Both the position numbers and the translations under genes were made by a program. A stretch of 36,570 nucleotides of DNA from a virus. Positions within the stretch are counted from its first letter, which is position 1, and each line of letters starts with the position of its first letter. A model generated the notes under the pieces. That model worked only from the letters and a program-made list of their open reading frames with translations. It was not told where the DNA came from and did not search any database. The stretch lies in the IMG/VR virus record IMGVR_UViG_3300030333_005053, positions 1-36,570 of that record; one strand, 5' to 3'. Below, piece by piece: positions 12,770 through 21,038 of this stretch.

Positions 12770-14881
12770 ATGAAAATTCCAAACGGATTGACGGCTGTTG
12801 ATCAATGGGTTTTGTGGCGCGAGATTGACAAAGGCAGCGGCAAGCCAACAAAGATGCCGATTCGTTTAGACGGATCGCCGGCCGCGGTTGACGATTCAAA
12901 ATCATGGTCGTCTTTTGCGCAAGCTTGCGACGCGCTCAAATTCAACGGCGACGCCAACGGCGTTGGGTTTGTTTTCACGACTGACGACAATTTTTTTGGC
13001 ATTGATCTTGATGATTGTTTAGACGAATCGCAAACGTTGCTGCCATGGGCGCAGCCAATCGTAGAAACGTTCCGGACTTATTGGGAAGTTTCGCCAAGCG
13101 GGCGCGGGCTAAAAGGATTTGCCGTTGGTCAAATTCCCGCCGGCTTTAAAAATCGCGCACCAATTGAAAACGGAAGGATTGAAGTCTACGGTTCGCGTCG
13201 TTTTTTTACGGTCACTGGTGATTGGCTTCACGCTGACGAATTTGATTTGCCGAAAATCAAATTTGTTGATGCGTCGCAACTTTGCGAAAAGTATCTACCC
13301 AAACGAAACGCGGGCGCGTCGTTGGGATTTTTGCCAGAACAAGCGAGCGACGAATTTTTTGAGTTGTGTTTGTCAGAATTAAAAAAGTTGCCAAATTCCG
13401 TAAGCGGCGAAAGCGGACACGATAGCTTGCTGCGCGCGGCTTGTGAAACGGTCCGGTTCAATTTAACGGATGCCAGTGCATTGCGTGCGCTGAAATGGTT
13501 CAACAAAAATAAATGCATTCCGCCTTGGTCACAATACGATCTTGAACGCAAACTGAGCGAAGCAAAAAAAATTGCCGGCGAAGAGCAAGGCGCGGCGGTT
13601 ATGTTTGTGCGTCCGAAAACGCACAAACTAGAATTGCCAACAAAGCTAATTGATTCCGACGACTTAGATATTGAAAAGCTGGCTTCCGATGCGCCCGGCT
13701 TTGTCGGCAAAATTACAAATTGGATTTTGGAAACGTCTTGGTATAAACATCCGCAACTTGCGTTAGGCGCCAGCATCGCAACGCTCGCGACGGTCCTTGG
13801 CCGTCGTTATTGCGACGACAACAACACGCGCACCAACATTTATATCTTGTCGCTTGGCGAAACAAGCAGTGGCAAAAACGATGCATTCGTTGCGCCGCGG
13901 TTGCTTTTCAACGCGGCGGGATTGTCGGAACTTTGCGGCTTTACAAATTTCGGAAGTCGTCTCGCGCTGACTCGTCACCTTGAGCAAACGCCGTCGCAAC
14001 TTTTCAGAATTGACGAAGCTGACAATTTGTTTCGCGATATGAATAGCAACGACGTAATGAGCGGACTGGCTGAAGATTTCAAAACGCTTTGGTCGGAATC
14101 CAACAATTTGCAATACCGCGGAAGCGGTTTCATTGATCCCAACAAAACCGTAACCATTGATCAGCCGAACGCATCGCTTTATTGTACGGCGACCCCCCGC
14201 GCATTTTTTGAATCATTAAGCGGCCGCGATATTGAAGGCGGATTGATCGGCCGATTTATCGTATTGCAAGGCGTTGAAAGCTATCCCCCGCGAAACAATA
14301 AAAAGCTTCAAGGCGAACAAGCTGCGCCGCCGAAGCAGATACTTGATTTTTTGAAATGGCAACACGGGCGGCCAGTAATACACGGGCTGGCGCCTTGGCA
14401 TCAATTCGCCGTTGAGCAATCGCCAGAATCAAAGGAAATGATTTTGCAATTTATGGACGACGTCCGCGACGTAATGCGCGAAAACGTTGACCGCAACCCG
14501 GAGGCAGTAAGCGCAATCGGTAAGTCGCCGGAGATTGCCGCAAAGCTTGCGCTGATTGCTGGCATTTGCAACGGTCGCGATGGAATCATCGGCCGCAATG
14601 AAACACAATGGGCGATCAACGTTGCGCGTTTGTCGTCCTCAAATATATCGGCGGCAATGGATTCACACGTAAGCCGAAGCAAGTTTGAATCATTAGTTAA
14701 AAAGCTACGGGCGCGCGGTCGCGAAGCTGGCGAATTATCTTTAACGGAAGTCTCGCGCGTGCTGCGCGTTCCGCCTCAATTAAGAACGGACGTTATAAAC
14801 CATTTGGCGGAATGCAACGAACTCTGCGTTGATATAAAGAAAACAACGACCAAGCCGGTTACGGTTTACCGATTCACCTAG
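12770..14881 (+). CDS. PrimPol-helicase (NrS-1-like primase-polymerase plus SF3/DUF3987-type ATPase)
   Basis: This encodes 703 aa from the ATG at 12770, behind AAAGGATTGAAA; a slightly longer in-frame start at 12728 lies inside the terminator. The N-terminal archaeo-eukaryotic primase-like core shows FGIDLDDC (77-83, metal-binding acids), EVSPSGRGLKGF (106-117) and IEVYGSRRFFTVTGD (137-151). This set is seen in the self-priming polymerase of phage NrS-1 and related PrimPols. The C-terminal ATPase shows GETSSGKND (363-371, Walker A) and LFRIDEAD (411-418, Walker B). It should both prime and unwind, and perhaps polymerise, at the phage origin. There is no other DNA polymerase gene in the window. 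It is the last gene of the rightward block and converges with the tail genes. Confidence 0.88.
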   Translation: MKIPNGLTAVDQWVLWREIDKGSGKPTKMPIRLDGSPAAVDDSKSWSSFAQACDALKFNGDANGVGFVFTTDDNFFGIDLDDCLDESQTLLPWAQPIVETFRTYWEVSPSGRGLKGFAVGQIPAGFKNRAPIENGRIEVYGSRRFFTVTGDWLHADEFDLPKIKFVDASQLCEKYLPKRNAGASLGFLPEQASDEFFELCLSELKKLPNSVSGESGHDSLLRAACETVRFNLTDASALRALKWFNKNKCIPPWSQYDLERKLSEAKKIAGEEQGAAVMFVRPKTHKLELPTKLIDSDDLDIEKLASDAPGFVGKITNWILETSWYKHPQLALGASIATLATVLGRRYCDDNNTRTNIYILSLGETSSGKNDAFVAPRLLFNAAGLSELCGFTNFGSRLALTRHLEQTPSQLFRIDEADNLFRDMNSNDVMSGLAEDFKTLWSESNNLQYRGSGFIDPNKTVTIDQPNASLYCTATPRAFFESLSGRDIEGGLIGRFIVLQGVESYPPRNNKKLQGEQAAPPKQILDFLKWQHGRPVIHGLAPWHQFAVEQSPESKEMILQFMDDVRDVMRENVDRNPEAVSAIGKSPEIAAKLALIAGICNGRDGIIGRNETQWAINVARLSSSNISAAMDSHVSRSKFESLVKKLRARGREAGELSLTEVSRVLRVPPQLRTDVINHLAECNELCVDIKKTTTKPVTVYRFT

Positions 14882-14938
14882 TCGGCTTTGGCTTCTTGAT
14901 TGCTTGCCCGCCGATCGCGATTGACGGTTTGCCGCATT

Positions 14939-15136
14939 TTATAACGACGTGTTTTTGTTGCATGCAAGACAAGCCAGAAACCCTTTTTGCAGAAGTCGCG
15001 TTTTAAATTGGATAGGCGCCAGCGGAACGCATGGCGTTGATAACAAATGGCAATCGGCGGTCGCATGCTTTCGGCCGCATCGGCCGACGTTGACGCTGCC
15101 GCCGTTAAACGTTGCGTGTTTGCAAATCAATTCCAT
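14939..15136 (-). CDS. Possible Cys-rich small protein at the end of the tail operon
   Basis: A 65-aa frame starts with ATG inside the last codons of the tail gene upstream (GAATGGAATTGA), ideal for coupled translation. It has seven Cys and three His, with a terminal CLAC pair, suggestive of a zinc-binding fold (C-K-H near the start, C-G-R-K-H). An overlapping minus-strand frame of similar length (14878-15066) is less likely. The convergent gap 14882-15126 has no clear terminator, only the palindrome CGGCCGCATCGGCCG. Low-to-moderate support. Confidence 0.38.
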   Translation of the reverse strand: MELICKHATFNGGSVNVGRCGRKHATADCHLLSTPCVPLAPIQFKTRLLQKGFLACLACNKNTSL

Positions 15137-15768
15137 TCAAGATCAAGCGTAACATCGCTTGGCCCTAAGTTTACGCGCTGATAATATCCCGTCGGATTGT
15201 CGCTTGAGTTGTCTTCAATTATCAATCCAATTTTGCTTGTTGTCGTCCATCCTGATCGGTTGACGATTTCTTGTATGATTGTTTGCAAATTGTTGCAAGC
15301 GGAAACTGTGCCTCCGTTAAAAATGGACGTTCCGACGTCAGCAGAAAACGAAACGCTTGCAGTTGTTTTTGGCAAGCTGTTAAAATCGCTGGCGGTTGTT
15401 GCCGACGTGTCTTGCGTGTCATTGTCTTCTCCGTAAATTTTCCAGCGCGCAACCGTTGGGTCTGTTCCAAAAGTTGGCGTTGTTGTGTTTACCAAGCTTT
15501 CTCCACTTAATGCCACGTTGAAAGCAAGATTTGCTTTTGTAATTGTTGCCCCTTGCGGGATACCCGGAACGGTTTGCCAACGAATGTGCGCCGATACTTG
15601 TGAAAACGTCAAAGCGCCCCAAGGCGGCGACACTTGGAAACTTGAAAAACAAAATACTGCCGGCTGATGCAAACCTTGCGACAAATGATTTGGAAACCAG
15701 CTTCTATACGTTTCGTTGATTAACAACGCAGATCCTTGCGTTGTGCAACAACACCAAAAGCCAACCAT
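15127..15768 (-). CDS. Tail-tip or fibre-type beta protein (213 aa)
   Basis: This encodes 213 aa from the ATG at 15768, chosen because AAGGGG precedes it; a longer frame runs into the previous gene. The C-terminal about 150 aa form a DNRLRE-like or galactose-binding-like beta-sandwich: 'QGATITKANLAFNV', 'ARWKIYGEDN', 'LQTIIQEIVNRSGW' and 'SKIGLIIEDNSS'. The N-terminus has an odd CCC cluster. Placed after tape measure and two other tail genes, it is likely a distal tail or receptor-contact protein. Confidence 0.7.
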   Translation of the reverse strand: MVGFWCCCTTQGSALLINETYRSWFPNHLSQGLHQPAVFCFSSFQVSPPWGALTFSQVSAHIRWQTVPGIPQGATITKANLAFNVALSGESLVNTTTPTFGTDPTVARWKIYGEDNDTQDTSATTASDFNSLPKTTASVSFSADVGTSIFNGGTVSACNNLQTIIQEIVNRSGWTTTSKIGLIIEDNSSDNPTGYYQRVNLGPSDVTLDLEWN

Positions 15769-15778
15769 TGAAAACCCC

Positions 15779-16360
15779 TTACGTACAATCGGCGGCGTAG
15801 ATTTCCCAACGCGACGCGCCAGTTGAAGATGAGTAGACAAGTTCCGCCCAAACTTCTTCCGACGCGCCAACGTCAACCGATGACGTTAGCAAATGCGCCG
15901 TTGCGGTCGTGTCGCTACAATGGCCGTTCAATGCAACGATACTCGTAACGGTTCCGCTTCCGCCGGCGGTTATACCGCCAGCGGGCGCCGTTGCCCGGAT
16001 GCGCGTTGCTGACCAGGCTTGAACGATCCCGTACTTATTGTGCGCCGTGTCGCCCATTTGCAGCGGCATAATCAAAAGCGTTGCGCCGTCCCAAACTTTT
16101 TGGCCGGGATTGTAGACGGAAAACTGCGTCGTGCTGTCTGCCGTCTTTGACGAATCAAAGTCTGACGCTTTCAAAATGTCGGCGGTTCCGAAAGTATTAT
16201 GTTCAATGTCCGCCGTTGCCTCAACGAATCTTGTCAACAAACGATTGTTTGTATTTGCTGGCAAAAACAAATCATTTTTGGTTCCGAACGTTTTGCCTTG
16301 CTTTTCGTTTTTTATAACCGTGCGCGCAATGCGCTGCTGAGATTGCTTGTCAAAAGGCAT
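15779..16360 (-). CDS. Distal tail-region protein, 193 aa, unknown
   Basis: This encodes 193 aa. The N-terminal 30 residues are basic and helical (FDKQSQQRIARTVIKNEKQ). The rest is Thr/Ala/Gly-rich beta sequence, ending in EIYAADCT. That layout (short helical anchor, then beta domain) is common for small tail-tip or fibre proteins. It starts one base after the previous gene's stop and is followed by the 213-aa protein. No family is named with certainty. Confidence 0.7.
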   Translation of the reverse strand: MPFDKQSQQRIARTVIKNEKQGKTFGTKNDLFLPANTNNRLLTRFVEATADIEHNTFGTADILKASDFDSSKTADSTTQFSVYNPGQKVWDGATLLIMPLQMGDTAHNKYGIVQAWSATRIRATAPAGGITAGGSGTVTSIVALNGHCSDTTATAHLLTSSVDVGASEEVWAELVYSSSTGASRWEIYAADCT

Positions 16361-17254
16361 TTAATTAAACCTGCCCAAACCCATGTTGTTAAAGTTGGCC
16401 GTGGGAAATCTGACATCAATTAAACAATCCGTATCGTTTAGCCCCGCCGGTAAGCTGTTAGAAGCTTTGCTTAATTTAGGTCCGATGATTGGATTGCCGT
16501 GTTCGTCAAAGTCTTGAACTCTCTCGCCGTTTTTTAAAACGATAAAATCAAGCATTGGTATCCGCGCGTGGCTTGTTGCCGTGTTGTTAAAATCAACTTC
16601 AAAATTAAAATGAACAGTGTAAAACGCAATACCATTTTCTCGTTGTATTCCGCCCGTTGCAATTGAAGAGCAGCGAAGTTGCCCGGCGCTGAAACCAGCA
16701 AAGGCGGTTGAATTATTTTTGTTCATGTAAAGCGATTGCAAGCGGCGGACGTCGGTTAAAAAGCGAAAGTTTTTTTCCGCCGTTAACGTCGGGATTGATT
16801 TACTATAATCAAATCCAGTAAGCGCGACGTTTTCGTGTACGGTTAAAATTGGTTTGTTGTCGGCCGGGTGCGTAAACAGTTTTTCGGTTTCGTAACTTGT
16901 TCCAAGCTGCCATCGCGTTGGACGCAATAAAGGATTGTCGCCGGCGTTCTTTTCCTCTTGCGGATCTTGCCCGTCTGGCGGTTGCGACCAACGGGCAACC
17001 GCCAGCCAATAACCGCCCTCGTTTTCTTTGACCGGGCTGAAGTCTAGCGAAACGCAAAAGCTGTTTGAATCAAGCGGATGTTGTTCGTACTTATCCGGAA
17101 CGGGATCAGGCGACGCATTGATTGCGCCTTTGTAAACCGTGTACGGATCGTCGTCATTTGCTGCTTTGACGAGATAAGTCCAAGTGTGAGTGCGCTTGCC
17201 TTCAAGGCCGAGCGACATTTCCTTTTTTCTCAACCGCGAATTTGTTACGGCCAT
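16361..17254 (-). CDS. Tail protein directly after tape measure (distal-tail candidate)
   Basis: This encodes 297 aa, mixed beta content, no membrane segment. In siphoviruses the gene after the tape measure usually encodes the distal tail protein, and this position is the main evidence. The sequence (for example 'HARIPMLDFIVLKNGERVQDFDEHGNPI') shows no motif I can assign. AGGTTGAT precedes the ATG. Confidence 0.68.
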   Translation of the reverse strand: MAVTNSRLRKKEMSLGLEGKRTHTWTYLVKAANDDDPYTVYKGAINASPDPVPDKYEQHPLDSNSFCVSLDFSPVKENEGGYWLAVARWSQPPDGQDPQEEKNAGDNPLLRPTRWQLGTSYETEKLFTHPADNKPILTVHENVALTGFDYSKSIPTLTAEKNFRFLTDVRRLQSLYMNKNNSTAFAGFSAGQLRCSSIATGGIQRENGIAFYTVHFNFEVDFNNTATSHARIPMLDFIVLKNGERVQDFDEHGNPIIGPKLSKASNSLPAGLNDTDCLIDVRFPTANFNNMGLGRFN

Positions 17255-17263
17255 CAGATCAAC

Positions 17264-18754
17264 CTATGCGTGCGGAATGGTGACGGTAGATAAGTCCATG
17301 CGTTGCAAAGCGTCGCCCATGTTTTTTAAATGACGATTTCCGGTTTCTTGTTCTTTGATTTGCGCGTCTCGTTTTCTCATTGCTTCCTTTTCAAGTAGCT
17401 GCTTCATTGATGCCGGTCCGCGTTGTCTTTTTTCAGCTTCTAAATTTTTTAACAATTCGGCGGTAACACGTTCGTTTTGTGTTTGTTGACGCGGACCGAT
17501 AAAGCCGCCAGTTGCTCCAAATCCGGCCGCGCGTTGTTTGCTTCCAATTAATACTTGCTTTTTGTGGGCGGCAGTAAACGGGCTTACTTGTCCGGGCGAC
17601 GCTCCTGCAAATTGTCCGCCGCCGATTTCTAGCGCTTTGTCAGTATCAACCAGCGAAACAAAACCATCGCCAAACGCTTCCGCCGGAAAACGTTTTCGCA
17701 ATTCGCGAAGTTCTTCCTTGCTTAATGTCGGACGCTCAACGCCAGAAGTCCGAAACGCCAACGGGTTATCTTTCATTTGCTGGCGAATCATTTCGTCGCT
17801 TTGACGTTTTTTATCCTCTAGAGTTGATTCAAGTCCAAACGTGCGTTCAAACCAACCGCGATTTTTTTTGCGTTCCAAGTCAGCTTTTAAAATGTCGCGT
17901 TTTCTTTCCGTTGCCTCTTTGTTGGTTTCTCCCTTTAATCGTCCTTTTGGTATTTTTTGCTTTTGTGTTTTCATCAATTCCGACAACGTTTCAATCGTAG
18001 CCGCAACCGCTGGCGCGATTTGGATAACGAATTGTCGCTGCATGCTTTCAAACGCTGACGTCATTTGCTTCGTTGATTTCAAATATTCTTGAACGCCGGC
18101 GCCATCAAAAGCAGTACCCATTTCAACCGCTTCTTCGCGCAGCCGTTTGATTCCGTCAGCCCCTTGATTAATCAACGGCATAACCTTGAACGCATCGCCG
18201 CCAAACAAAGCATCGGCCAGCTCAATTTTTTCTGCGCCTTGAATTGATTCCAAATGTTTTGCAAGTTGGCCGAAAGCTTCTTCCGGTTTCATGGCAAGCA
18301 AAGCCGCGACCGGAACGTTAAGCTGCTCAAGAGCGGCTTTTGCTGATCCGGAACCCTTTGCCGCTTCAGATAGGCGAATGTTCATTTCTTCCAACAAGCC
18401 GTGCAAGTCGTCAAACTCAACGCCGTTTTGTTTTGCAGCGTGCGCAAGTTCGCTTAATGCTTGCGTTGACATTTGCAACGCCCCTGCGCGCTTTTGAATT
18501 TCGCCCATAGCTGCCGCGGTGCGATTAAAAGAAGTTGCCGCGGAAGTTGCGGCGGAAGACATTGCATTGAAAACGTTTTTGATTGCAAGCTTTGTGAATT
18601 GGCGTTTTGCTTTTGTTAAAGCATTCATCGCCTTTTCGTTTTTTTTAACGTTGCGCTCAAATTTGCGCAAGCCAACTTTGCTTCGCCGCAATCCTTGCTC
18701 AAATTTTCCAGTGCGCGCCGTAATGGCCACGGCAAGTTCGCCGATGATTCCCAT
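17264..18754 (-). CDS. Tape measure protein
   Basis: This encodes 496 aa. A basic helical N-terminus (LAVAITARTGKFEQGLRRSKVGLRKFERNVKK) is followed by long Ala/Lys/Glu-rich helices, a 'GEIQKRAGALQMSTQALSELAHAAKQNG' segment typical of TP901-type tape measures, and a charged C-terminal part. The protein fills the tail tube and sets tail length; by the usual rule of about 1.5 Å per residue the tail would be about 75 nm. It starts two bases after the stop of the chaperone frameshift frame, with AAGGA upstream. Confidence 0.88.
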   Translation of the reverse strand: MGIIGELAVAITARTGKFEQGLRRSKVGLRKFERNVKKNEKAMNALTKAKRQFTKLAIKNVFNAMSSAATSAATSFNRTAAAMGEIQKRAGALQMSTQALSELAHAAKQNGVEFDDLHGLLEEMNIRLSEAAKGSGSAKAALEQLNVPVAALLAMKPEEAFGQLAKHLESIQGAEKIELADALFGGDAFKVMPLINQGADGIKRLREEAVEMGTAFDGAGVQEYLKSTKQMTSAFESMQRQFVIQIAPAVAATIETLSELMKTQKQKIPKGRLKGETNKEATERKRDILKADLERKKNRGWFERTFGLESTLEDKKRQSDEMIRQQMKDNPLAFRTSGVERPTLSKEELRELRKRFPAEAFGDGFVSLVDTDKALEIGGGQFAGASPGQVSPFTAAHKKQVLIGSKQRAAGFGATGGFIGPRQQTQNERVTAELLKNLEAEKRQRGPASMKQLLEKEAMRKRDAQIKEQETGNRHLKNMGDALQRMDLSTVTIPHA

Positions 18755-18755
18755 T

Positions 18756-19279
18756 TCAAAAAGTCCTTTTCAAATGTTCCAGAAACAACGGATCGTCGGG
18801 CGACCAATTTTGCGCGTTGTCTTGATTCACAAGATCCAACAAAACCGCCAGCCGCTCAACAAATTCCTCCGGCGTCATTTGCGCCAACATTTGATCAACG
18901 CTCATTGCGCCTAAATGGTTTGCCAGCATTACCGCCGCCAAACGATCCGGGCGCTCTTTTAGTTTTTTGCCGCTTGCTCAACGTCAATCGCGCTTAAGTG
19001 GTCGTTGATCGCGTCAACAATCGGCCCGGTTACGGAAGCATCTAAATTCAAAATTGATTCAATGTCGCTTTCGTCGTCCGAATAAACGCGGTCCTTGTTT
19101 TCATCAACCAAGCAATACGCAATCAGCATTGCGTGCAATCTTGGCAAATCGTTTCCGGCTTCAACAAATATCGTCGTTCGTTCAAGCTCGCTTAAACTTT
19201 GCAACGTTGCTTCACCGCCGGGAATGCTTACGCTTACAAATCTTCTCTTGACGCTTTCAAGTTGCTGGCGAATGTTCAT
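18756..19279 (-). CDS. Tail assembly chaperone, -1 frameshift product (G-T type)
   Basis: The extended product shares the first 106 residues with the 18959-19279 protein, shifts -1 on A AAA AAC (18962-18968) just before the TAA, and continues for 68 codons (LKERPDRLAAVMLANHLG... to ...LEHLKRTF) to about 174 aa. The extension reads 'RPDRLAAVMLANHLG...MTPEEF', the style of the T domain that binds tail tube and tape measure in lambda gpG-GT and its analogues. Its stop lies two bases before the tape measure start, the canonical position. Confidence 0.82.
18959..19279 (-). CDS. Tail assembly chaperone (unshifted form)
   Basis: This encodes 106 aa from the ATG at 19279. The pattern 'RTTIFVEAGNDLPRLHAMLIAYCLVDENKDRVYSDDESDIESI' followed by 'LNLDASVTGPIVDAI' matches siphovirus tail assembly chaperones, which coat the tape measure during tail building. 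A longer in-frame start (TTG, 19369) would add 30 residues overlapping the preceding gene and is less likely. No strong ribosome site is visible. It overlaps the 19257-19511 gene by about 23 bp. Confidence 0.82.
   Translation of the reverse strand: MNIRQQLESVKRRFVSVSIPGGEATLQSLSELERTTIFVEAGNDLPRLHAMLIAYCLVDENKDRVYSDDESDIESILNLDASVTGPIVDAINDHLSAIDVEQAAKN
18962..18968 (-). promoter_or_regulatory. Programmed -1 ribosomal frameshift site A AAA AAC
   Basis: On the minus strand the zero-frame codons are GCA AAA AAC TAA, so the heptamer A AAA AAC is in the correct register directly before the stop. It is one of the most efficient bacterial slippery sequences. A -1 slip enters a 68-codon open frame ending just before the tape measure gene. 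Confidence 0.85.
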
Positions 19280-19511
19280 CGTTAAATTTTCGGGCGCGTT
19301 GCGCCCGCCCCTTAATGTATGCGGCAAAAACAATTTTCCGCTTTTGTAAATGTCCGGTTTCGTTTTCAAGCAATGTCACGACAGAACGCACAATCGCATC
19401 GCTTGCCCGCGGCGACATTATGACAATGCCGCCGCCGGGCTTGTTTTCAGCAAGCGCCAGCAAATCGCCGTCGTTGGCAACTTCTAAAACCGGCGCTTTT
19501 AAATTTTTCAC
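19257..19511 (-). CDS. Small protein between tail tube and chaperone
   Basis: This encodes up to 91 aa if it starts at TTG 19532, or 84 aa from GTG 19511; I favour the GTG just after the tube stop. The N-terminal half, 'APVLEVANDGDLLALAENKPGGGIVIMSPRASDAIVRSVVTLLE', looks like an alpha/beta domain; the tail is basic. Its place suggests a minor tail-assembly role. No family is recognised. Confidence 0.6.
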   Translation of the reverse strand: MKNLKAPVLEVANDGDLLALAENKPGGGIVIMSPRASDAIVRSVVTLLENETGHLQKRKIVFAAYIKGRAQRARKFNDEHSPAT

Positions 19512-19513
19512 GA

Positions 19514-19933
19514 TCAACTGTTTTGCGTCCAAGTCGGTCCAGTTTTACCGTCAAACTGAATCGTGATACTGCCCGTCGTCGGTTCGCCGCTCGTCAATGT
19601 TGGCGTTTCAACTTCGGTAACAAAACCGCTTCCGGTTAAATTACCCGCGGCGGTGCTGTCTGATTGATCGGGAAAAGAAAACGTAAACGTTCCCGCTGAT
19701 CCTACCGTCGGCAATGCCTCATCCCAATTCCAAAAACATTCAACCGTAATCGGTCCAATTGCTTTCAAATCGGCTGGCACCATTTCTTGATAATCCGTAG
19801 ACGCGAGCGACGTATCATCAAGCGCTTCAACGGAAACATTGAATCCGCTAATGGAAATCACTTTCCAATTTCCAACCGTACCTCCGGCCGGCCAAGCCGA
19901 AATAGTTGCGCCTAATCCTGTATTTACTGCCAT
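19514..19933 (-). CDS. Major tail tube protein
   Basis: This encodes 139 aa of Thr/Ser/Gly-rich beta sequence. 'VISISGFNVSVEALDDTSLASTDYQEMVPADLKAIGPITVECFWNW' and a final 'SGEPTTGSITIQFDGKTGPTW' match phage tail tube proteins: a small beta-sandwich with a 'D-x-T-x-L-x-x-x-x-x-x-x-VPADLK' loop. Subunits polymerise as hexamer rings around the tape measure. GGAG precedes the ATG. The position between tail terminator and chaperone is standard. Confidence 0.85.
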   Translation of the reverse strand: MAVNTGLGATISAWPAGGTVGNWKVISISGFNVSVEALDDTSLASTDYQEMVPADLKAIGPITVECFWNWDEALPTVGSAGTFTFSFPDQSDSTAAGNLTGSGFVTEVETPTLTSGEPTTGSITIQFDGKTGPTWTQNS

Positions 19934-19947
19934 TGCTCAAACTCCGT

Positions 19948-20454
19948 TTAAAAAACTGGTGACGCTGCTTGATAGTACACGCTAAAATCTAAACTTGTAA
20001 CAAACGACCATTTCCCTTGGCCGCCTATCGGTTCTAATTGTTCCGACGATATATTCTGCAACGTTGATTCCGTTACAAAATAATCGCCCCACTTTTTGCC
20101 ATGGAATCCGTCGCAAGCCATGCGAACAAGAAAAGACAAAACTTGATTTCTTTGCGGCGCATGATGGCCGCTTGTATAGCAATCAATTTGAACGATTGAA
20201 TTTGCGGTATCGGTAACGCCCGCGGTCGTTGGTTGCGAAGACGTGTTGATGACGTCAAGCAGCATATAAGCCGGCTTGAATCCTTCCGGATTGCGACCGA
20301 AATAAACATCGCGGCCAATGCGGCTTTGCAACTCGCGTCGTGCGTCGTCGCGATGCTTGAGCGTCAAACCTAATCCAGTTTGCGCCGGGCTGAACAATCG
20401 CGTATCAACCGACGATGGGTTTGTTAGATAGTCGTGCAAGCCGTAGATAATCAT
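19948..20454 (-). CDS. Tail terminator-like protein
   Basis: This encodes 168 aa, DUF3168-like in layout: an N-terminal 'DYLTNPSSVDTRLF' segment, a 'GFKPAYMLLDVINTSSQPTT' strand pair, then 'SIVQIDCYTSG' and 'DFSVYY' near the end. Such proteins cap the tail and join it to the neck. Position between the gp10-like and tail tube genes supports this. It overlaps the previous gene by 4 bp. Confidence 0.72.
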   Translation of the reverse strand: MIIYGLHDYLTNPSSVDTRLFSPAQTGLGLTLKHRDDARRELQSRIGRDVYFGRNPEGFKPAYMLLDVINTSSQPTTAGVTDTANSIVQIDCYTSGHHAPQRNQVLSFLVRMACDGFHGKKWGDYFVTESTLQNISSEQLEPIGGQGKWSFVTSLDFSVYYQAASPVF

Positions 20455-21038
20455 ATCCGTTTATTCTTGCTCCAAATGTTTTCAACGTTTGCGGCCGCAT
20501 CAAAAAATTCTTTTTTGACTGGTCCTTTTTTTGCCATCTTTGCGGGGATCGTTTTGATGTAGTCAATGATGGCTTTTCTGAAAATGCGTTGAATCAATTT
20601 TTCGTTGTGATAAAGCGCCCGCCGCAAATACGCTTTGCCTTCCTTTTTGTTTTTCTTGCCGCGGGTTTTCCAACCTAACTCTTGAGCGACGGCATAAAGG
20701 TAATCGCCTGCGCCAATGTCAAAATTTTTGTTGTCGCTTCTGATTGTTACGACGGCGCCAAGTATCAATTTGTGAAATGGCGTTTTCCGTTTGTATGCTT
20801 TTGACTTTTTAAGAGAGCGAACTTGAATTGCTTTTTTTATGTTGCCGCGATCAACTGGCGCAAAAATGCGCGCCATGGTTTGAACTTGTTTAGCGCTTTG
20901 ACGAACGGCAGACCGCAACGCTTTTTTTTTCATGTTCGGTTCAAGCGAGTCTAGTTGCTTTTCAAGTTGAATCCTGCCAATCAAACCAATATCAAAATGA
21001 TCCGACGCGGATGTTTTTATTTTCTTTCGTCTACCCAT
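20451..21038 (-). CDS. HK97 gp10-like neck/tail protein
   Basis: This encodes 195 very basic aa. 'LRSAVRQSAKQVQTMARIFAPVDRGNIKKAIQVRSL' is the hallmark of the HK97 gp10-like family (ala-rich helix, then A-P-x-D-x-G-x-L/I-x-x-S/A-I), followed by a 'YAVAQELGWKTRGK' segment (tyr-x-x-x-x-x-glu-x-gly) and a C-terminal helix. It acts at the head-tail joining or tail-completion step. The Lys/Arg-rich ends are longer than in most homologues. Overlaps both neighbours. Confidence 0.82.
   Translation of the reverse strand: MGRRKKIKTSASDHFDIGLIGRIQLEKQLDSLEPNMKKKALRSAVRQSAKQVQTMARIFAPVDRGNIKKAIQVRSLKKSKAYKRKTPFHKLILGAVVTIRSDNKNFDIGAGDYLYAVAQELGWKTRGKKNKKEGKAYLRRALYHNEKLIQRIFRKAIIDYIKTIPAKMAKKGPVKKEFFDAAANVENIWSKNKRI

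Noticed and set aside
14878-15066. 62-residue minus-strand frame in the convergent gap
   Set aside because: It overlaps the coupled Cys-rich frame 14939-15136, has no ribosome site and reads as a Lys/Arg-rich chance frame.
18756-18941. Separate 61-aa gene starting with TTG
   Set aside because: It has no ribosome site and is in the -1 frame right after A AAA AAC; it is the C-terminal part of the frameshift product.
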